Positions 7,761 to 15,608 of a DNA stretch of 64,000 bases are shown in pieces. Each line of letters begins with the position of its first letter. Position 1 is the first letter of the stretch. Below the pieces are notes generated by a model. It searched no databases and had not been told where the DNA came from. It was given only the letters and a program-made list of their open reading frames with translations. The stretch is from Negativicutes bacterium. GTDB taxonomy: Bacteria > Bacillota_C > Negativicutes > Sporomusales_B > JARLHX01. Made by a program: the position numbers and the translations under genes. The stretch is from contig JARLHX010000423.1 in the NCBI GenBank assembly GCA_031292035.1, positions 62,001 to 126,000 on the forward strand. Reading direction: 5' to 3'.

Positions 7761-8372
7761 GTGCTCCTTTTTTTCAAAGCCGCTATTCTAGGATTTTTTA
7801 TTACTGCGCCGGTCGGGCCTGTCGGGGTGCTGTGTATCCAGCGTACCTTGGCAAGGGGCATGACGACTGGTTTTGTTTCCGGGCTGGGGACGGCTGCTGC
7901 TGACGCTCTCTATTGCGGTGTGGCTGCGTTTGGCGTGACGGTCGTCGCCAGCTTTTTGCAAGACAACCAGTTCTACTTGAATATTACCGGCGGCATTGCA
8001 CTCATTTGTCTGGGGTATCATATTTTTCGGTCACAAATCGTCGAAGCGGCTCAGCTTGCAACCGGAGAGGGCATGTTTCGTGCTTTTGCTTCAGCCTTTT
8101 TCCTGACCCTGGCTAATCCGCTGACGATATTGGTTTTTGCCGCCGTGTTCGCCGGAATCGGAGTGGGCACTGACGATGCGGACTATCGGGTGGCAGCCCT
8201 CATTATCTGTGGCGTTTTCATCGGTTCCTCTGCCGCGTGGCTGGCGTTGAGCGGGATGGTGAGCAGTGTGCGGACTAAATTTTGTTCCAAACGATTGCAA
8301 GCTGTCAATCAACTCTCCGGAATGATCCTTGTTGGAGTGGGCGTGCTTTGCCTGATTGCTGTCTTTAAATAA
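7761..8372 (+). CDS. LysE/RhtB-family exporter
   Basis: About 203 residues with six predicted membrane segments. The N-terminal F-F-I-T-A-P-V-G-P-V-G-V-L-C-I-Q-R matches the LysE family signature (P-G-P), and A-N-P-L-T-I occurs in the second half. These carriers export amino acids or small metabolites. GTG at 7761 is preferred because GGGAGG (7746-7751) lies 9 bp upstream; the frame continues to a TTG at 7731 with no ribosome site. It precedes the lipid-acyltransferase genes on the same strand, but the 81-bp gap and unrelated role argue against a tight operon. Confidence 0.82.
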   Translation: MLLFFKAAILGFFITAPVGPVGVLCIQRTLARGMTTGFVSGLGTAAADALYCGVAAFGVTVVASFLQDNQFYLNITGGIALICLGYHIFRSQIVEAAQLATGEGMFRAFASAFFLTLANPLTILVFAAVFAGIGVGTDDADYRVAALIICGVFIGSSAAWLALSGMVSSVRTKFCSKRLQAVNQLSGMILVGVGVLCLIAVFK

Positions 8373-8453
8373 ACAAGAATGGCTTTTCGTGCATTGCATT
8401 ACTAAAGCACGCGGTTTTGCTCGATAGGATCCAAAAATAATCGAGGAGGGGTA

Positions 8454-9230
8454 ATGATGGAGATACGTGAAGGTAAATATCTTTTGAAGCTGGCTGAAAC
8501 TCCTGTGGAAAAAGACCAAGTATACGTTCTGCGGCACCGCGTCTACTGTAAAGAACTTAATTTTTCGGGCAAGAAAAGTGAAGATGAAAACGAAAATATT
8601 AAGGAATGCGATCATTTCGATGCCTTGTGTGATCACTTGATTATCCGCGACGAGGACCAGAACCGATGCGTCGGAACTTTTCGCTTTTTGCCGGGCAACC
8701 GGCTGCCACAAGGCGAGAACTTCTACTCAGAGCAATGGTTTGATATTGGCAAACTGAGCGGTAAAAGAGTCAATGTTCTCGAACTGGGGCGAGCTTGTAT
8801 TGATGCGCAGTACAGAAACACCATCGTTTTCAAACTGCTATTCTCCGGGTTGGGCATGTATCTGAAGTTATATCCGCATGATTATTTGATTGGGCTTACA
8901 ACACTGCCAGGCAACGCCAAAAACGATATTGGCGAAATATCAAAGTATTTGGTTGGACAGAATGCTGTCAATATTAGCTTTGGCGTAAAACCCAAAAAGC
9001 AACTTGATATGAATTCTGTTGGTCATAGTGAAATATCGTTGGCTGAAGCCAGTCAACGGAAAGTGATAAAAAAAATGTCTACTCTCATGTTGGCATACTA
9101 TAAATATGGCGCTGAATTTATCAGCGAACCGTCGATGGATGTGGATTTCAACCCGCCGGTATTTGATTTCTTCACAATCTTTGATACAAAAAAATTCCCT
9201 GCTTGGGTCGAACCGGGTAAGGCTGTTTAG
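8454..9230 (+). CDS. GNAT acyltransferase, OlsB-like (N-acyl amino acid / aminolipid synthesis)
   Basis: 258 residues, soluble. The N-terminal half (Y-V-L-R-H-R-V-Y-C-K-E-L, C-D-H-F-D-A-L-C-D-H-L-I, V-G-T-F-R, then V-L-E-L-G-R-A-C-I) is the OlsB/autoinducer-synthase-like GNAT fold, which transfers fatty acyl chains from acyl-ACP to an amino group; the E-L-G-R-A motif is characteristic. In ornithine-lipid synthesis OlsB makes lyso-ornithine lipid and OlsA, a PlsC-type enzyme, adds the second acyl chain; here a PlsC-type gene follows by 45 bp. The pathway is inferred, and the amino acid substrate cannot be told. Start at ATG 8454 or 8457 behind GAGGAGGGG. Confidence 0.7.
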   Translation: MMEIREGKYLLKLAETPVEKDQVYVLRHRVYCKELNFSGKKSEDENENIKECDHFDALCDHLIIRDEDQNRCVGTFRFLPGNRLPQGENFYSEQWFDIGKLSGKRVNVLELGRACIDAQYRNTIVFKLLFSGLGMYLKLYPHDYLIGLTTLPGNAKNDIGEISKYLVGQNAVNISFGVKPKKQLDMNSVGHSEISLAEASQRKVIKKMSTLMLAYYKYGAEFISEPSMDVDFNPPVFDFFTIFDTKKFPAWVEPGKAV

Positions 9231-9275
9231 GCTCTGAGGCCTTTGAATATCCTGACCTTTAAGGAGTCAATGATC

Positions 9276-10520
9276 ATGACGCTCATTATATCTAAAGCCG
9301 CAGCCCGCCTGAAGTGCAAACTATTGGGATTACTGCAGGTTGTAGCGGCACATGCCATTGTTTATTGGGTATTTAGAGGCAGAACTTATTTAAAGGTCGA
9401 CCGTAGCAGCATGAAAGATTTAAAACCCCCTTTTATTGTCTTGGGAAATCACACATCCTATTTTGATCCTGCTTTGGTGCAATATGCTGTGGCACCTTAT
9501 TCCTGCCGTTTTCTCACATCAAACTGTTACTTTCGTCATCCGGTTATCGGGAGAATATTGAGCCTTTTCGGAGCCATTCCTAAAATTCAATTTTCGCCTG
9601 ACGTTCGTTCCACCCGCGGTGCTCTGGCCGCAATAGCCAGAGGCGAGGTTGTTGGTATATTCCCGGAGGGACGCCGGTCGATTGACGGAAGCTGCTGCCC
9701 GATTCCGGATTCTCTCGCCAGATTTATCAAAAAGGCAAAGGTTCCTGTTGTTTCCGTTAAGACCAACGGGGGCTATTTCGTTTGGCCGCGTTGGTCTTCC
9801 TTTCGGCGTGCTGGTCGAGTTGAGACGGTGGCGAGGCAACTTTTTACTACAGCTGACATTAGCGTTATGGATACCAGGCAAATCCACAATATTATCTGTC
9901 AAACACTGGACTATAATGAGTATGACTGGAACCGTGATGCCAAAGTTTGTTATAGTCATCAAAAGATAGCCGAGCAACTCCATTTCATTTTGCACCAATG
10001 CCCGCGCTGTCTGGGCGGGCAGACAATGAGAAGTAAAGGAAACAGGCTATATTGCAGCGTGTGCGGCAATACAGCGGTTCTCGACGGATGTGGTTTTTTG
10101 CAGCCGTTTGACGCTGAGTGTGTCGTGTTTGACGATCCGGTAAAATGGACGGCTTGGCAGCGTGAAGATATGACAGCGCTACTGCGTGATGATGACTTTC
10201 AACTCAAGGCTACTGTGAAAGAACTACGGGTTGCGGATAAGTATTGCGGGGCATACCGAAACTGCGGCTGTGGCCAAATAAGCCTCCGGAAGGAGGGACT
10301 TTATTTTCACGGTAAAATTGACGGACAAATGACTGATTTGTTTTTTCCAATTGAAATACTGCCGACGATATCGACCGAATTTGGCTATGATTTTGAAATC
10401 TGCGACGAAAATCATGCTTGGTGGATTTTCATCGAGGAAGAACAGCAGATAGTAAGGCTGGAAAGCGCCATATCAATACTTTATCAGCAGCTAAGCCATA
10501 AATTATCTTCTGTTTGCTGA
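9276..10520 (+). CDS. PlsC-type 1-acyltransferase with C-terminal zinc ribbon
   Basis: About 414 residues. The acyltransferase domain (about 1-230) carries G-N-H-T-S-Y-F-D (NHx4D catalytic motif) and F-P-E-G-R-R-S (substrate-binding motif). A hydrophobic N-terminal stretch suggests monotopic membrane attachment. After it comes a zinc ribbon, C-P-R-C ... C-S-V-C-G (near 250-270), and about 140 residues I cannot assign. Ordinary PlsC and OlsA end at about 250 residues, so the extension is unusual. Predicted role: O-acylation of the OlsB-like product or of another lysolipid. AAGGAG at 9261-9266 supports ATG 9276; ATG 9270 is too close and TTG 9243 has no ribosome site. Confidence 0.8.
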   Translation: MTLIISKAAARLKCKLLGLLQVVAAHAIVYWVFRGRTYLKVDRSSMKDLKPPFIVLGNHTSYFDPALVQYAVAPYSCRFLTSNCYFRHPVIGRILSLFGAIPKIQFSPDVRSTRGALAAIARGEVVGIFPEGRRSIDGSCCPIPDSLARFIKKAKVPVVSVKTNGGYFVWPRWSSFRRAGRVETVARQLFTTADISVMDTRQIHNIICQTLDYNEYDWNRDAKVCYSHQKIAEQLHFILHQCPRCLGGQTMRSKGNRLYCSVCGNTAVLDGCGFLQPFDAECVVFDDPVKWTAWQREDMTALLRDDDFQLKATVKELRVADKYCGAYRNCGCGQISLRKEGLYFHGKIDGQMTDLFFPIEILPTISTEFGYDFEICDENHAWWIFIEEEQQIVRLESAISILYQQLSHKLSSVC

Positions 10521-10925
10521 TTCAAGGCTAATATTGATTGTATTGTTATACTGCGGTCAGTAATTTTTTTGCGCAAATAGACCGCTAGGCGAGAAAAGGC
10601 AGAAGACGAAAAGTATACCGAAACTAAGACGGCCGGCGAATAACGCCGGCTTCTCTTGCATTTTTCCGCAAATACTTCAGATCAATGATCAGGTTACAAA
10701 AAAATAGCGACTGGCCACCTTGTCCCTGGTTTGGTCAGATGAAGGGAAATATCGTGAAACACAATATGTAGTGTGGAAGTTTCAATAGTTTCACCTGCCA
10801 TTGCGAGCTGTGATGCCGAAGATATGTTGGTATATTTAATAAAACCTTAAAACAGATTTAACTGCCAACACTAGATATAGTAGGATAATAAAAGCAGAGA
10901 AATGTCAGTCAGTGGAGGAGTTAGG
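10521..10925. other. Intergenic region, 405 bp, with a terminator-like hairpin
   Basis: A 7-bp GC stem GCCGGCG / CGCCGGC (10632-10650) is followed by TTCTCTTGCATTTTT and probably ends the acyltransferase transcript. The rest, to the GGAGGAG ribosome site at 10914-10920, is AT-rich and should hold the glycosyltransferase promoter; no clear -35/-10 pair stands out and no gene is evident. Confidence 0.5.
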
Positions 10926-12074
10926 ATGAAAATCGCGTTTTTCACCGATACGTATTACCCTGACATTAACGGAGTTGCCCGGACCTATCAGCGCTTGGTT
11001 TCGTTTCTTGCCGGTCGCGGAATTCAGACTGAAATATTTGCGCCAGCTGGCAGCGAATGCGGGGAAGCCGATCCGAGTATCACGCGTTTTATGAGTTACA
11101 ACTTTTTTCTTTATCCGGAATGCAAGATTGCCTTCCCCAACTACTATCATATTCATCGTGTACTAGATCGATTTAAACCTGACCTGATCCATATAGCCAC
11201 ACCTTTTGCCCTTGGCCTTGCCGGGCTCAAATATGCCAAAGCTCATGATGTACCTGCCGTAGGGGTATTTCATACCAACTTCCCGCAATACCTTGCCTAT
11301 TATCGTGTGCCATGGCTCAAGAAAATGGCCTGGCAATATTTGCGCTGGTTTCATAGTCAACTGGACAGAACATTTTGCCCTTCGACCGACACCAAGAAGC
11401 TATTAATACGCCATAGCATTCCCAATCTTGATATCTGGCGCCGCGGCGTTGATCAAAACATGTTCAATCCAGCCCGACGAAGCTTAGAATTTCGTCGACA
11501 GCAGGCCATCGACGATAAAAAAGTACTGCTGTACGTAGGCCGGCTAGCACCGGAAAAAAGTGTTGATGTCTTGCTCAAAGCACTTGTTGTCGCCAACAGC
11601 TCCTCTGCCAATATGCATCTATTGGTCGTCGGCGACGGTCCCAAACGGAAAGAGCTCGAAGAGATCGCTCCGGATAATGTGACCTTTCTGGGTTACCGTT
11701 CAGGGGGCGAACTGGCAAAAATCTATGCCTCTGCAGACATCTTCGTTTGCCCGTCGGTGACCGAAACCTTTGGCAATGTCGTTCTTGAAGCCATGGCGGC
11801 GGCGCTGCCGGTTATAGCCCCATTGGCAGGCGGTATTAAAGAGAATCTCTTTCCCGATAAAACGGGCTTAGCGTGCCTACCGCACAATGCTCATAGCATG
11901 GCAAACGCCATCTGCAGAATGGCAAATGATGAAGGTCTGCGCAGTGCACTGGCCAACCAGGCATACGAACACGCCAAATCACAAACCTGGGATGCCGTCT
12001 TATCAGGGCTTATGCACAGTTATCAAAATGTAATTGAATCGCAGCGCGTCAGTAATCTCAGTTCTACAGCATAG
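10926..12074 (+). CDS. GT4 glycosyltransferase, probably acting on diacylglycerol or a lipid acceptor
   Basis: 382 residues; ATG 5 bp after GGAGGAG. The GT-B fold is clear: the N-terminal donor-fold motif F-F-T-D-T-Y-Y-P-D-I-N-G-V-A, the central Y-V-G-R-L-A-P-E-K-S phosphate loop, V-V-G-D-G-P, and the GT4 E-x7-E stretch T-E-T-F-G-N-V-V-L-E-A-M-A-A. The N-terminal motif is typical of MgtA/SqdX/glucuronosyl-diacylglycerol synthases, which glycosylate diacylglycerol. With the acyltransferases upstream and a phospholipase C-fold gene downstream, a glycolipid role is reasonable but not proven. It is convergent with the radical SAM gene at 12115. Confidence 0.82.
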   Translation: MKIAFFTDTYYPDINGVARTYQRLVSFLAGRGIQTEIFAPAGSECGEADPSITRFMSYNFFLYPECKIAFPNYYHIHRVLDRFKPDLIHIATPFALGLAGLKYAKAHDVPAVGVFHTNFPQYLAYYRVPWLKKMAWQYLRWFHSQLDRTFCPSTDTKKLLIRHSIPNLDIWRRGVDQNMFNPARRSLEFRRQQAIDDKKVLLYVGRLAPEKSVDVLLKALVVANSSSANMHLLVVGDGPKRKELEEIAPDNVTFLGYRSGGELAKIYASADIFVCPSVTETFGNVVLEAMAAALPVIAPLAGGIKENLFPDKTGLACLPHNAHSMANAICRMANDEGLRSALANQAYEHAKSQTWDAVLSGLMHSYQNVIESQRVSNLSSTA

Positions 12075-12114
12075 GCCGGATATTGGCGCTCTCAGCCCGG
12101 ACTCAGGTCTAGTT

Positions 12115-13194
12115 TCACCGATAAAAGTTGTTCTTGATAAGGTCCAACCAGGCCGAGGCTGACTGACGCGAAGCTGGTCCTAACAGACTCTCGCCAAGCC
12201 GGAGAAAATCGCGAGGGTTGCGCTGCGGCATCCGGTGCAGCAGCTCAGGCAGATGATAAAGGGTGCTTGGATCGCGGAAGCATTGCCACATGCACTTGTT
12301 GCACTTCGTGTCCGGAAAATCCCAATTGTCTATTTCTAGGACGTGACCGAAGTTTTCTTGTAAGAAAGCACAGCGAAATAGGGTCAGGTCCCAGTCCAGA
12401 TAGAAGAATTTGTAACCACCCAGGCAGGGAAAAAGCGGCGGCTCATGTCTTGCATGGCGGATCATTTCATCAAGGCCTGCCACAGGATTGATTATCTTGA
12501 TTCCGTGCAAGGCGGAAGTTTTTAATTCTTTGATTGCTGTTAATGCCTGGACCAAATCACTGGCCGAAAAATCTACCAGCGGGCTTTCCGCCGCACCTCC
12601 GTACGATGAGGCCATGGCAGTCATCGGGTAACAAAAGGCAATAGTATTAAGGCCAAGGCTTTGCACATACTTGGCAAAAGCCGGAAAATCTCCGATCAGC
12701 TTGTTTACCGGCGCGGCGATGTTGACAGTTAGCCCCTGCTTCAGCATCAAGGGGATCATTTCCCGGATGTGACGAGAAAGCCCCGGTATGCCGCGGTTGC
12801 GGTCATGTTTTTCTTCATCTTCTGAGTCCAGGGATATCCAGACATTTCTGATGTCGGAGGCTTTTAGTTTGGCAATAGTCCCAGGGTTCAGCGGACTGCC
12901 ATTGGTGCCGGTTCTTGTGATGAAGCCCTTCTGGCTGGCATAGTGGATGATGGCAAAGACATCCGGATTTAGGAGTGGCTCGCCGCCGGTAAAAGAGATT
13001 ATTCTCAGATTGCGCCGGTCAAGCTCGTCCAGCACCTTTATCGCCTGATCATATTGCACATAGCGGGGCGAACTGTTGCCGATTTTGGGATAAGAGCAGA
13101 AACTGCACTTGGCGTTGCACATATTGGTAATGGCCCAGATCACCTGGCCGGTGCACCCGTTGGACCAATAACGATTGATTCCACTGAATCTCAT
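12115..13194 (-). CDS. Radical SAM enzyme with C-terminal cysteine cluster
   Basis: 359 residues. The N-terminal C-N-A-K-C-S-F-C (near 27-34) is the CxxxCxxC ligand set for the SAM-cleaving 4Fe-4S cluster, followed by F-T-G-G-E-P-L-L, the SAM-binding GGEP motif. The TIM-barrel strands I-S-L-D-S and N-I-A-A-P are recognisable. A C-terminal C-N-K-C-M-W-Q-C-F (near 300) with C-L-G-G and F-R-C-A upstream looks like a SPASM or twitch-type auxiliary cluster site, as in peptide-modifying or HpnH-like enzymes. The start overlaps the stop of the 76-residue upstream gene as ATGA, with GGAG 7 bp before it. The substrate is unknown. Confidence 0.85.
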   Translation of the reverse strand: MRFSGINRYWSNGCTGQVIWAITNMCNAKCSFCSYPKIGNSSPRYVQYDQAIKVLDELDRRNLRIISFTGGEPLLNPDVFAIIHYASQKGFITRTGTNGSPLNPGTIAKLKASDIRNVWISLDSEDEEKHDRNRGIPGLSRHIREMIPLMLKQGLTVNIAAPVNKLIGDFPAFAKYVQSLGLNTIAFCYPMTAMASSYGGAAESPLVDFSASDLVQALTAIKELKTSALHGIKIINPVAGLDEMIRHARHEPPLFPCLGGYKFFYLDWDLTLFRCAFLQENFGHVLEIDNWDFPDTKCNKCMWQCFRDPSTLYHLPELLHRMPQRNPRDFLRLGESLLGPASRQSASAWLDLIKNNFYR

Positions 13195-13421
13195 CTTTTA
13201 TCTCCTTGCTCCCTGCCGATTCCTTTATAGACAAATCCGTGCACCTGCAGCATCTCGGCGTCAAACATATCCGGCTCCGACAATAACAACTTTAGTAGCT
13301 GATTTTCGCACTGCCGCTTCCCCCATCCACAATCTAATCCTTCTGATAATTGTATTGTAAAACATCCCTCCTCGCTTATCAGCGTCTTTAACAGAGGTTT
13401 AATCTTAATATAATAATTCAT
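13191..13421 (-). CDS. 76-residue protein translationally coupled to the radical SAM enzyme
   Basis: A short gene running straight into the radical SAM gene (ATGA overlap). The product begins M-N-Y-Y-I-K-I-K-P-L-L-K-T-L-I and contains two cysteines (E-E-G-C-F, L-D-C-G-W-G-K-R-Q-C, three in all), then a leucine-rich stretch and a basic, flexible C terminus. There is no signal peptide or membrane segment. I do not recognise the family. The position suggests a small accessory subunit, a chaperone of the PqqD kind, or a peptide substrate; the sequence alone cannot decide. Confidence 0.6.
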   Translation of the reverse strand: MNYYIKIKPLLKTLISEEGCFTIQLSEGLDCGWGKRQCENQLLKLLLSEPDMFDAEMLQVHGFVYKGIGREQGDKR

Positions 13422-13448
13422 GAAGTTGGTGATGATTTGGCTGTAGAT

Positions 13449-14015
13449 ATGTCGATGGAAGGTCTCATGGGGCTTTTTCTGCTGGCGTTCACCGATTCCT
13501 TTATATCTCCGATCATCCCAGAAGTCATTTTACTGCCGCTTTGCCTGGCCAACCGCGAGTTAGCTGTTTATTATGCAATGGTTGCATGGATAGCCTCAAT
13601 TCTGGGCAGTTTTATCGGATATTCCATTGGTTATAAAATAGGCCCTGTCTGCGTCACCAAGTTCGTTCCGGAGAAACATTGGCTGCGGATCAAAGCCTTG
13701 GTTGATCAATACGGCGCATGGGCGCTGCTGTGGGGGGCCATTGCCCCGATTCCTTATAAAGTGATATCAATAAGCGCTGGCGTTCTCAATATCAACATCA
13801 AAGTGTTTGCATTGGTAACGATGATCGGGAGAGCCAAGCGGTTTATGATAGAAGGTATCCTGATTTACTATTTGGGTGAAACGGTGATCGAGATTGGTCA
13901 AATCGTTCTTGCCCATAAGCCACTTCTGTTCCTCGTAACCTTCATTATAATTCTTGGGGCGTATCATCTGACGAAATATCTTTTTAACAAGCCAGACGAG
14001 AATCTTAAACTATAG
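13449..14015 (+). CDS. VTT/DedA-family membrane protein (YqaA-like)
   Basis: About 188 residues. The N-terminal re-entrant segment F-T-D-S-F-I-S-P-I-I-P-E-V-I-L-L-P-L resembles the YqaA branch of the SNARE-associated/VTT family; G-Y-S-I-G-Y-K-I-G and P-I-P-Y-K-V-I-S-I-S-A-G-V are the other conserved stretches. The usual arginine in the second motif is replaced by tyrosine/lysine. Family members act as lipid scramblases or lipid-carrier flippases (for example undecaprenyl phosphate recycling). ATG 13449 or 13455 is likely; neither has a strong ribosome site, and a TTG at 13437 is in frame. It precedes the phospholipase-like gene by 17 bp and is probably co-transcribed. Confidence 0.78.
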   Translation: MSMEGLMGLFLLAFTDSFISPIIPEVILLPLCLANRELAVYYAMVAWIASILGSFIGYSIGYKIGPVCVTKFVPEKHWLRIKALVDQYGAWALLWGAIAPIPYKVISISAGVLNINIKVFALVTMIGRAKRFMIEGILIYYLGETVIEIGQIVLAHKPLLFLVTFIIILGAYHLTKYLFNKPDENLKL

Positions 14016-14032
14016 AAGGGGAGGAGTTTTCC

Positions 14033-14761
14033 ATGGTTCAATTTATCAAAGCCAAGGTACCCACCCGTATTGACATGCTTGCCAACTATATTGGCAATTC
14101 CGGCGAGACGAGTGCTGGGTGTGTCACCCATCAGTTTTGCAACCAATCGGCGCTGGCAATCATGGAGTGTGGTGGGAACAAAGAAGAAGCCGAGCTTATT
14201 AGGCCGTTTCTGGCACAAATTAATGAAGGGATCGTGTGGGCTGACGGAGGTTATCGCAATATCACGCATTTTTTCAATCCGCTGACCCAAAAAGGGCTGT
14301 GGAATTTGCCGTCGGCAGCTGCCGGCTTCAGGCAATTTATCAGGCAGGCAATCAAATACGGACAAAAGGCGAATCTGGCGAAGGCCATGTTTTACACCGG
14401 TGCCGCAGTCCATCTTCTCCAAGATATTTGCGTGCCACACCATTCCTGCAACCTCTTGTTTAGTGGCCATGCCGAATATGAGCACTGGGTTGAAGGCAAG
14501 CTTGATGACTATCCATTGCTACCTGAAAATAAAAGGTTGGCTGTCGGTGAAAATTTTATGAACATGTTTTTTAAAAACGCTTTACTATCTACCGAATATA
14601 TTGACTTTGTCGCCGAAAGGGCCACCGAGCGTGAATATAAAATAGCTACGGCGATCCTTCTGCCGCTCGCTCAGTACAGCACCGCTAAGATGTTTGTCTG
14701 GATAGTCAAGAATCTGGTCTGGATACCCCAAACTGCTGAACATAATCGTGTGGCCTTATAA
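14033..14761 (+). CDS. Zinc-dependent phospholipase C-fold protein without signal peptide
   Basis: 242 residues. Histidine and aspartate ligands of the phospholipase C / S1-P1 nuclease fold are visible: T-H-Q-F near residue 32, W-A-D-G-G-Y-R-N-I-T-H-F near 70-81, H-L-L-Q-D-I-C-V-P-H-H near 125-135 (HxxxD), and H-A-E-Y-E-H-W near 145. Characterised family members are secreted and begin at the mature tryptophan after a signal peptide; this one has neither, so it appears cytosolic. It could turn phospholipid headgroups over from the inside, releasing diacylglycerol for the GT4 enzyme. ATG follows GGGGAGGAG. Confidence 0.75.
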   Translation: MVQFIKAKVPTRIDMLANYIGNSGETSAGCVTHQFCNQSALAIMECGGNKEEAELIRPFLAQINEGIVWADGGYRNITHFFNPLTQKGLWNLPSAAAGFRQFIRQAIKYGQKANLAKAMFYTGAAVHLLQDICVPHHSCNLLFSGHAEYEHWVEGKLDDYPLLPENKRLAVGENFMNMFFKNALLSTEYIDFVAERATEREYKIATAILLPLAQYSTAKMFVWIVKNLVWIPQTAEHNRVAL

Positions 14762-14929
14762 ATAACCAAGAGAAAAAAGCACTAAGTAAATTAGTCTTCA
14801 GAAAAATTTATCGCAAATTAACATCATCCTAACACTTGTTTATTTAGTCTATGATACGTTTAATATACAGTACTGTTATGGGAAAGCTTTACTTCCGCTA
14901 ATCTTGTAATGTTTTGGGGTGGTGGAAAA

Positions 14930-15280
14930 GTGGCTGATGCTGAAAAAAGAGGGTTTATCCGGATTAAAGTCGACTTTTCGGTTACGCTTGAAGCGGATGA
15001 TGGTCCGCCGGACAAGTCTTGGACAGCGGAAGTGCTGAATGTCAGCCTCGACGGAATGCTTCTCAAGAGTGAAGCCGCTTTGCCCTTAGACATGCCGCTT
15101 CAGGTGCAGTTTCCGTCTGAATGGGGTGGCTTTCGCGTCGCTGCCGCCATTGTCAGGCAGGATGGTGTGTACCACGGGTCCAAGTATTTGGACATGGGCC
15201 AGGAAACCCGGCAAGCGTTAGACCAGCTAATCTATCGGCTATGGCGCCGCAGTACTCTCGCCGGATCGCTTCATATATAA
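14930..15280 (+). CDS. PilZ-domain c-di-GMP receptor
   Basis: About 116 residues, a single PilZ domain. The two ligand motifs are intact: R-G-F-I-R (RxxxR, near residue 8) and N-V-S-L-D-G (D/NxSxxG, near 41). It is expected to bind c-di-GMP and act as a stand-alone adaptor. GTG 14930 is preferred because GGTGGA lies just upstream; an in-frame ATG at 14909 has no ribosome site. The gene is monocistronic, with its own terminator at 15359. Confidence 0.88.
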   Translation: MADAEKRGFIRIKVDFSVTLEADDGPPDKSWTAEVLNVSLDGMLLKSEAALPLDMPLQVQFPSEWGGFRVAAAIVRQDGVYHGSKYLDMGQETRQALDQLIYRLWRRSTLAGSLHI

Positions 15281-15358
15281 AGTTGCGTGGTTTTAAAAGG
15301 ATGTTACCTGCCGTAAAGTGAGGGTCTTCAAATTATTGACTGGTAATCAGATAGCCAG

Positions 15359-15383
15359 AACGGGCCCGACGGCCTGTTTTTCG
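15359..15383 (+). terminator. Intrinsic terminator of the PilZ gene
   Basis: Stem AACGGGCC / GGCCTGTT with one wobble, loop CGAC, then TTT and a T-rich tail. Confidence 0.7.
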
Positions 15384-15481
15384 TTTTCAGTCGCGGCTCA
15401 GTGGAACATGAGGTTTCCGGGAGATTTCTCCAGATGCATCAAGCAGCGCAACCGGGAATCGCCTAGACCCGTTTGACATAT

Positions 15482-15530
15482 GCTAATAAAGGGAACTCTC
15501 CGCCTTTGGCGGAGAGTTCCCTTTATTAGC
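15482..15530. terminator. Perfect 23-bp inverted repeat, bidirectional terminator type
   Basis: Arms 15482-15504 and 15508-15530 are exact reverse complements with a 3-nt TTT loop. A-rich and T-rich stretches near the outer ends make it work in both directions. It lies between the convergent PilZ and MFS genes and is longer than intrinsic terminators usually are. Confidence 0.75.
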
Positions 15531-15608
15531 TGGTTGCCGCGAACGCGTTTTTTCCGGGGAGAACAGGGCCGATGTCGACTTTGTGCATCCTTTAACGCTA
15601 TACAAATA

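Larger units (their letters stand above)
15281..15608. other. Intergenic region, 328 bp, between convergent genes
   Basis: Contains the PilZ terminator (15359-15383) and the long perfect hairpin at 15482-15530. No gene seen. Confidence 0.6.

Noticed and set aside
10632..10650. GCCGGCG hairpins at 10632 and 21741 as dispersed repeat family
   Set aside because: Only the short GC stem is shared; the surroundings differ, and both sit behind genes with T-rich tails, which fits terminators.
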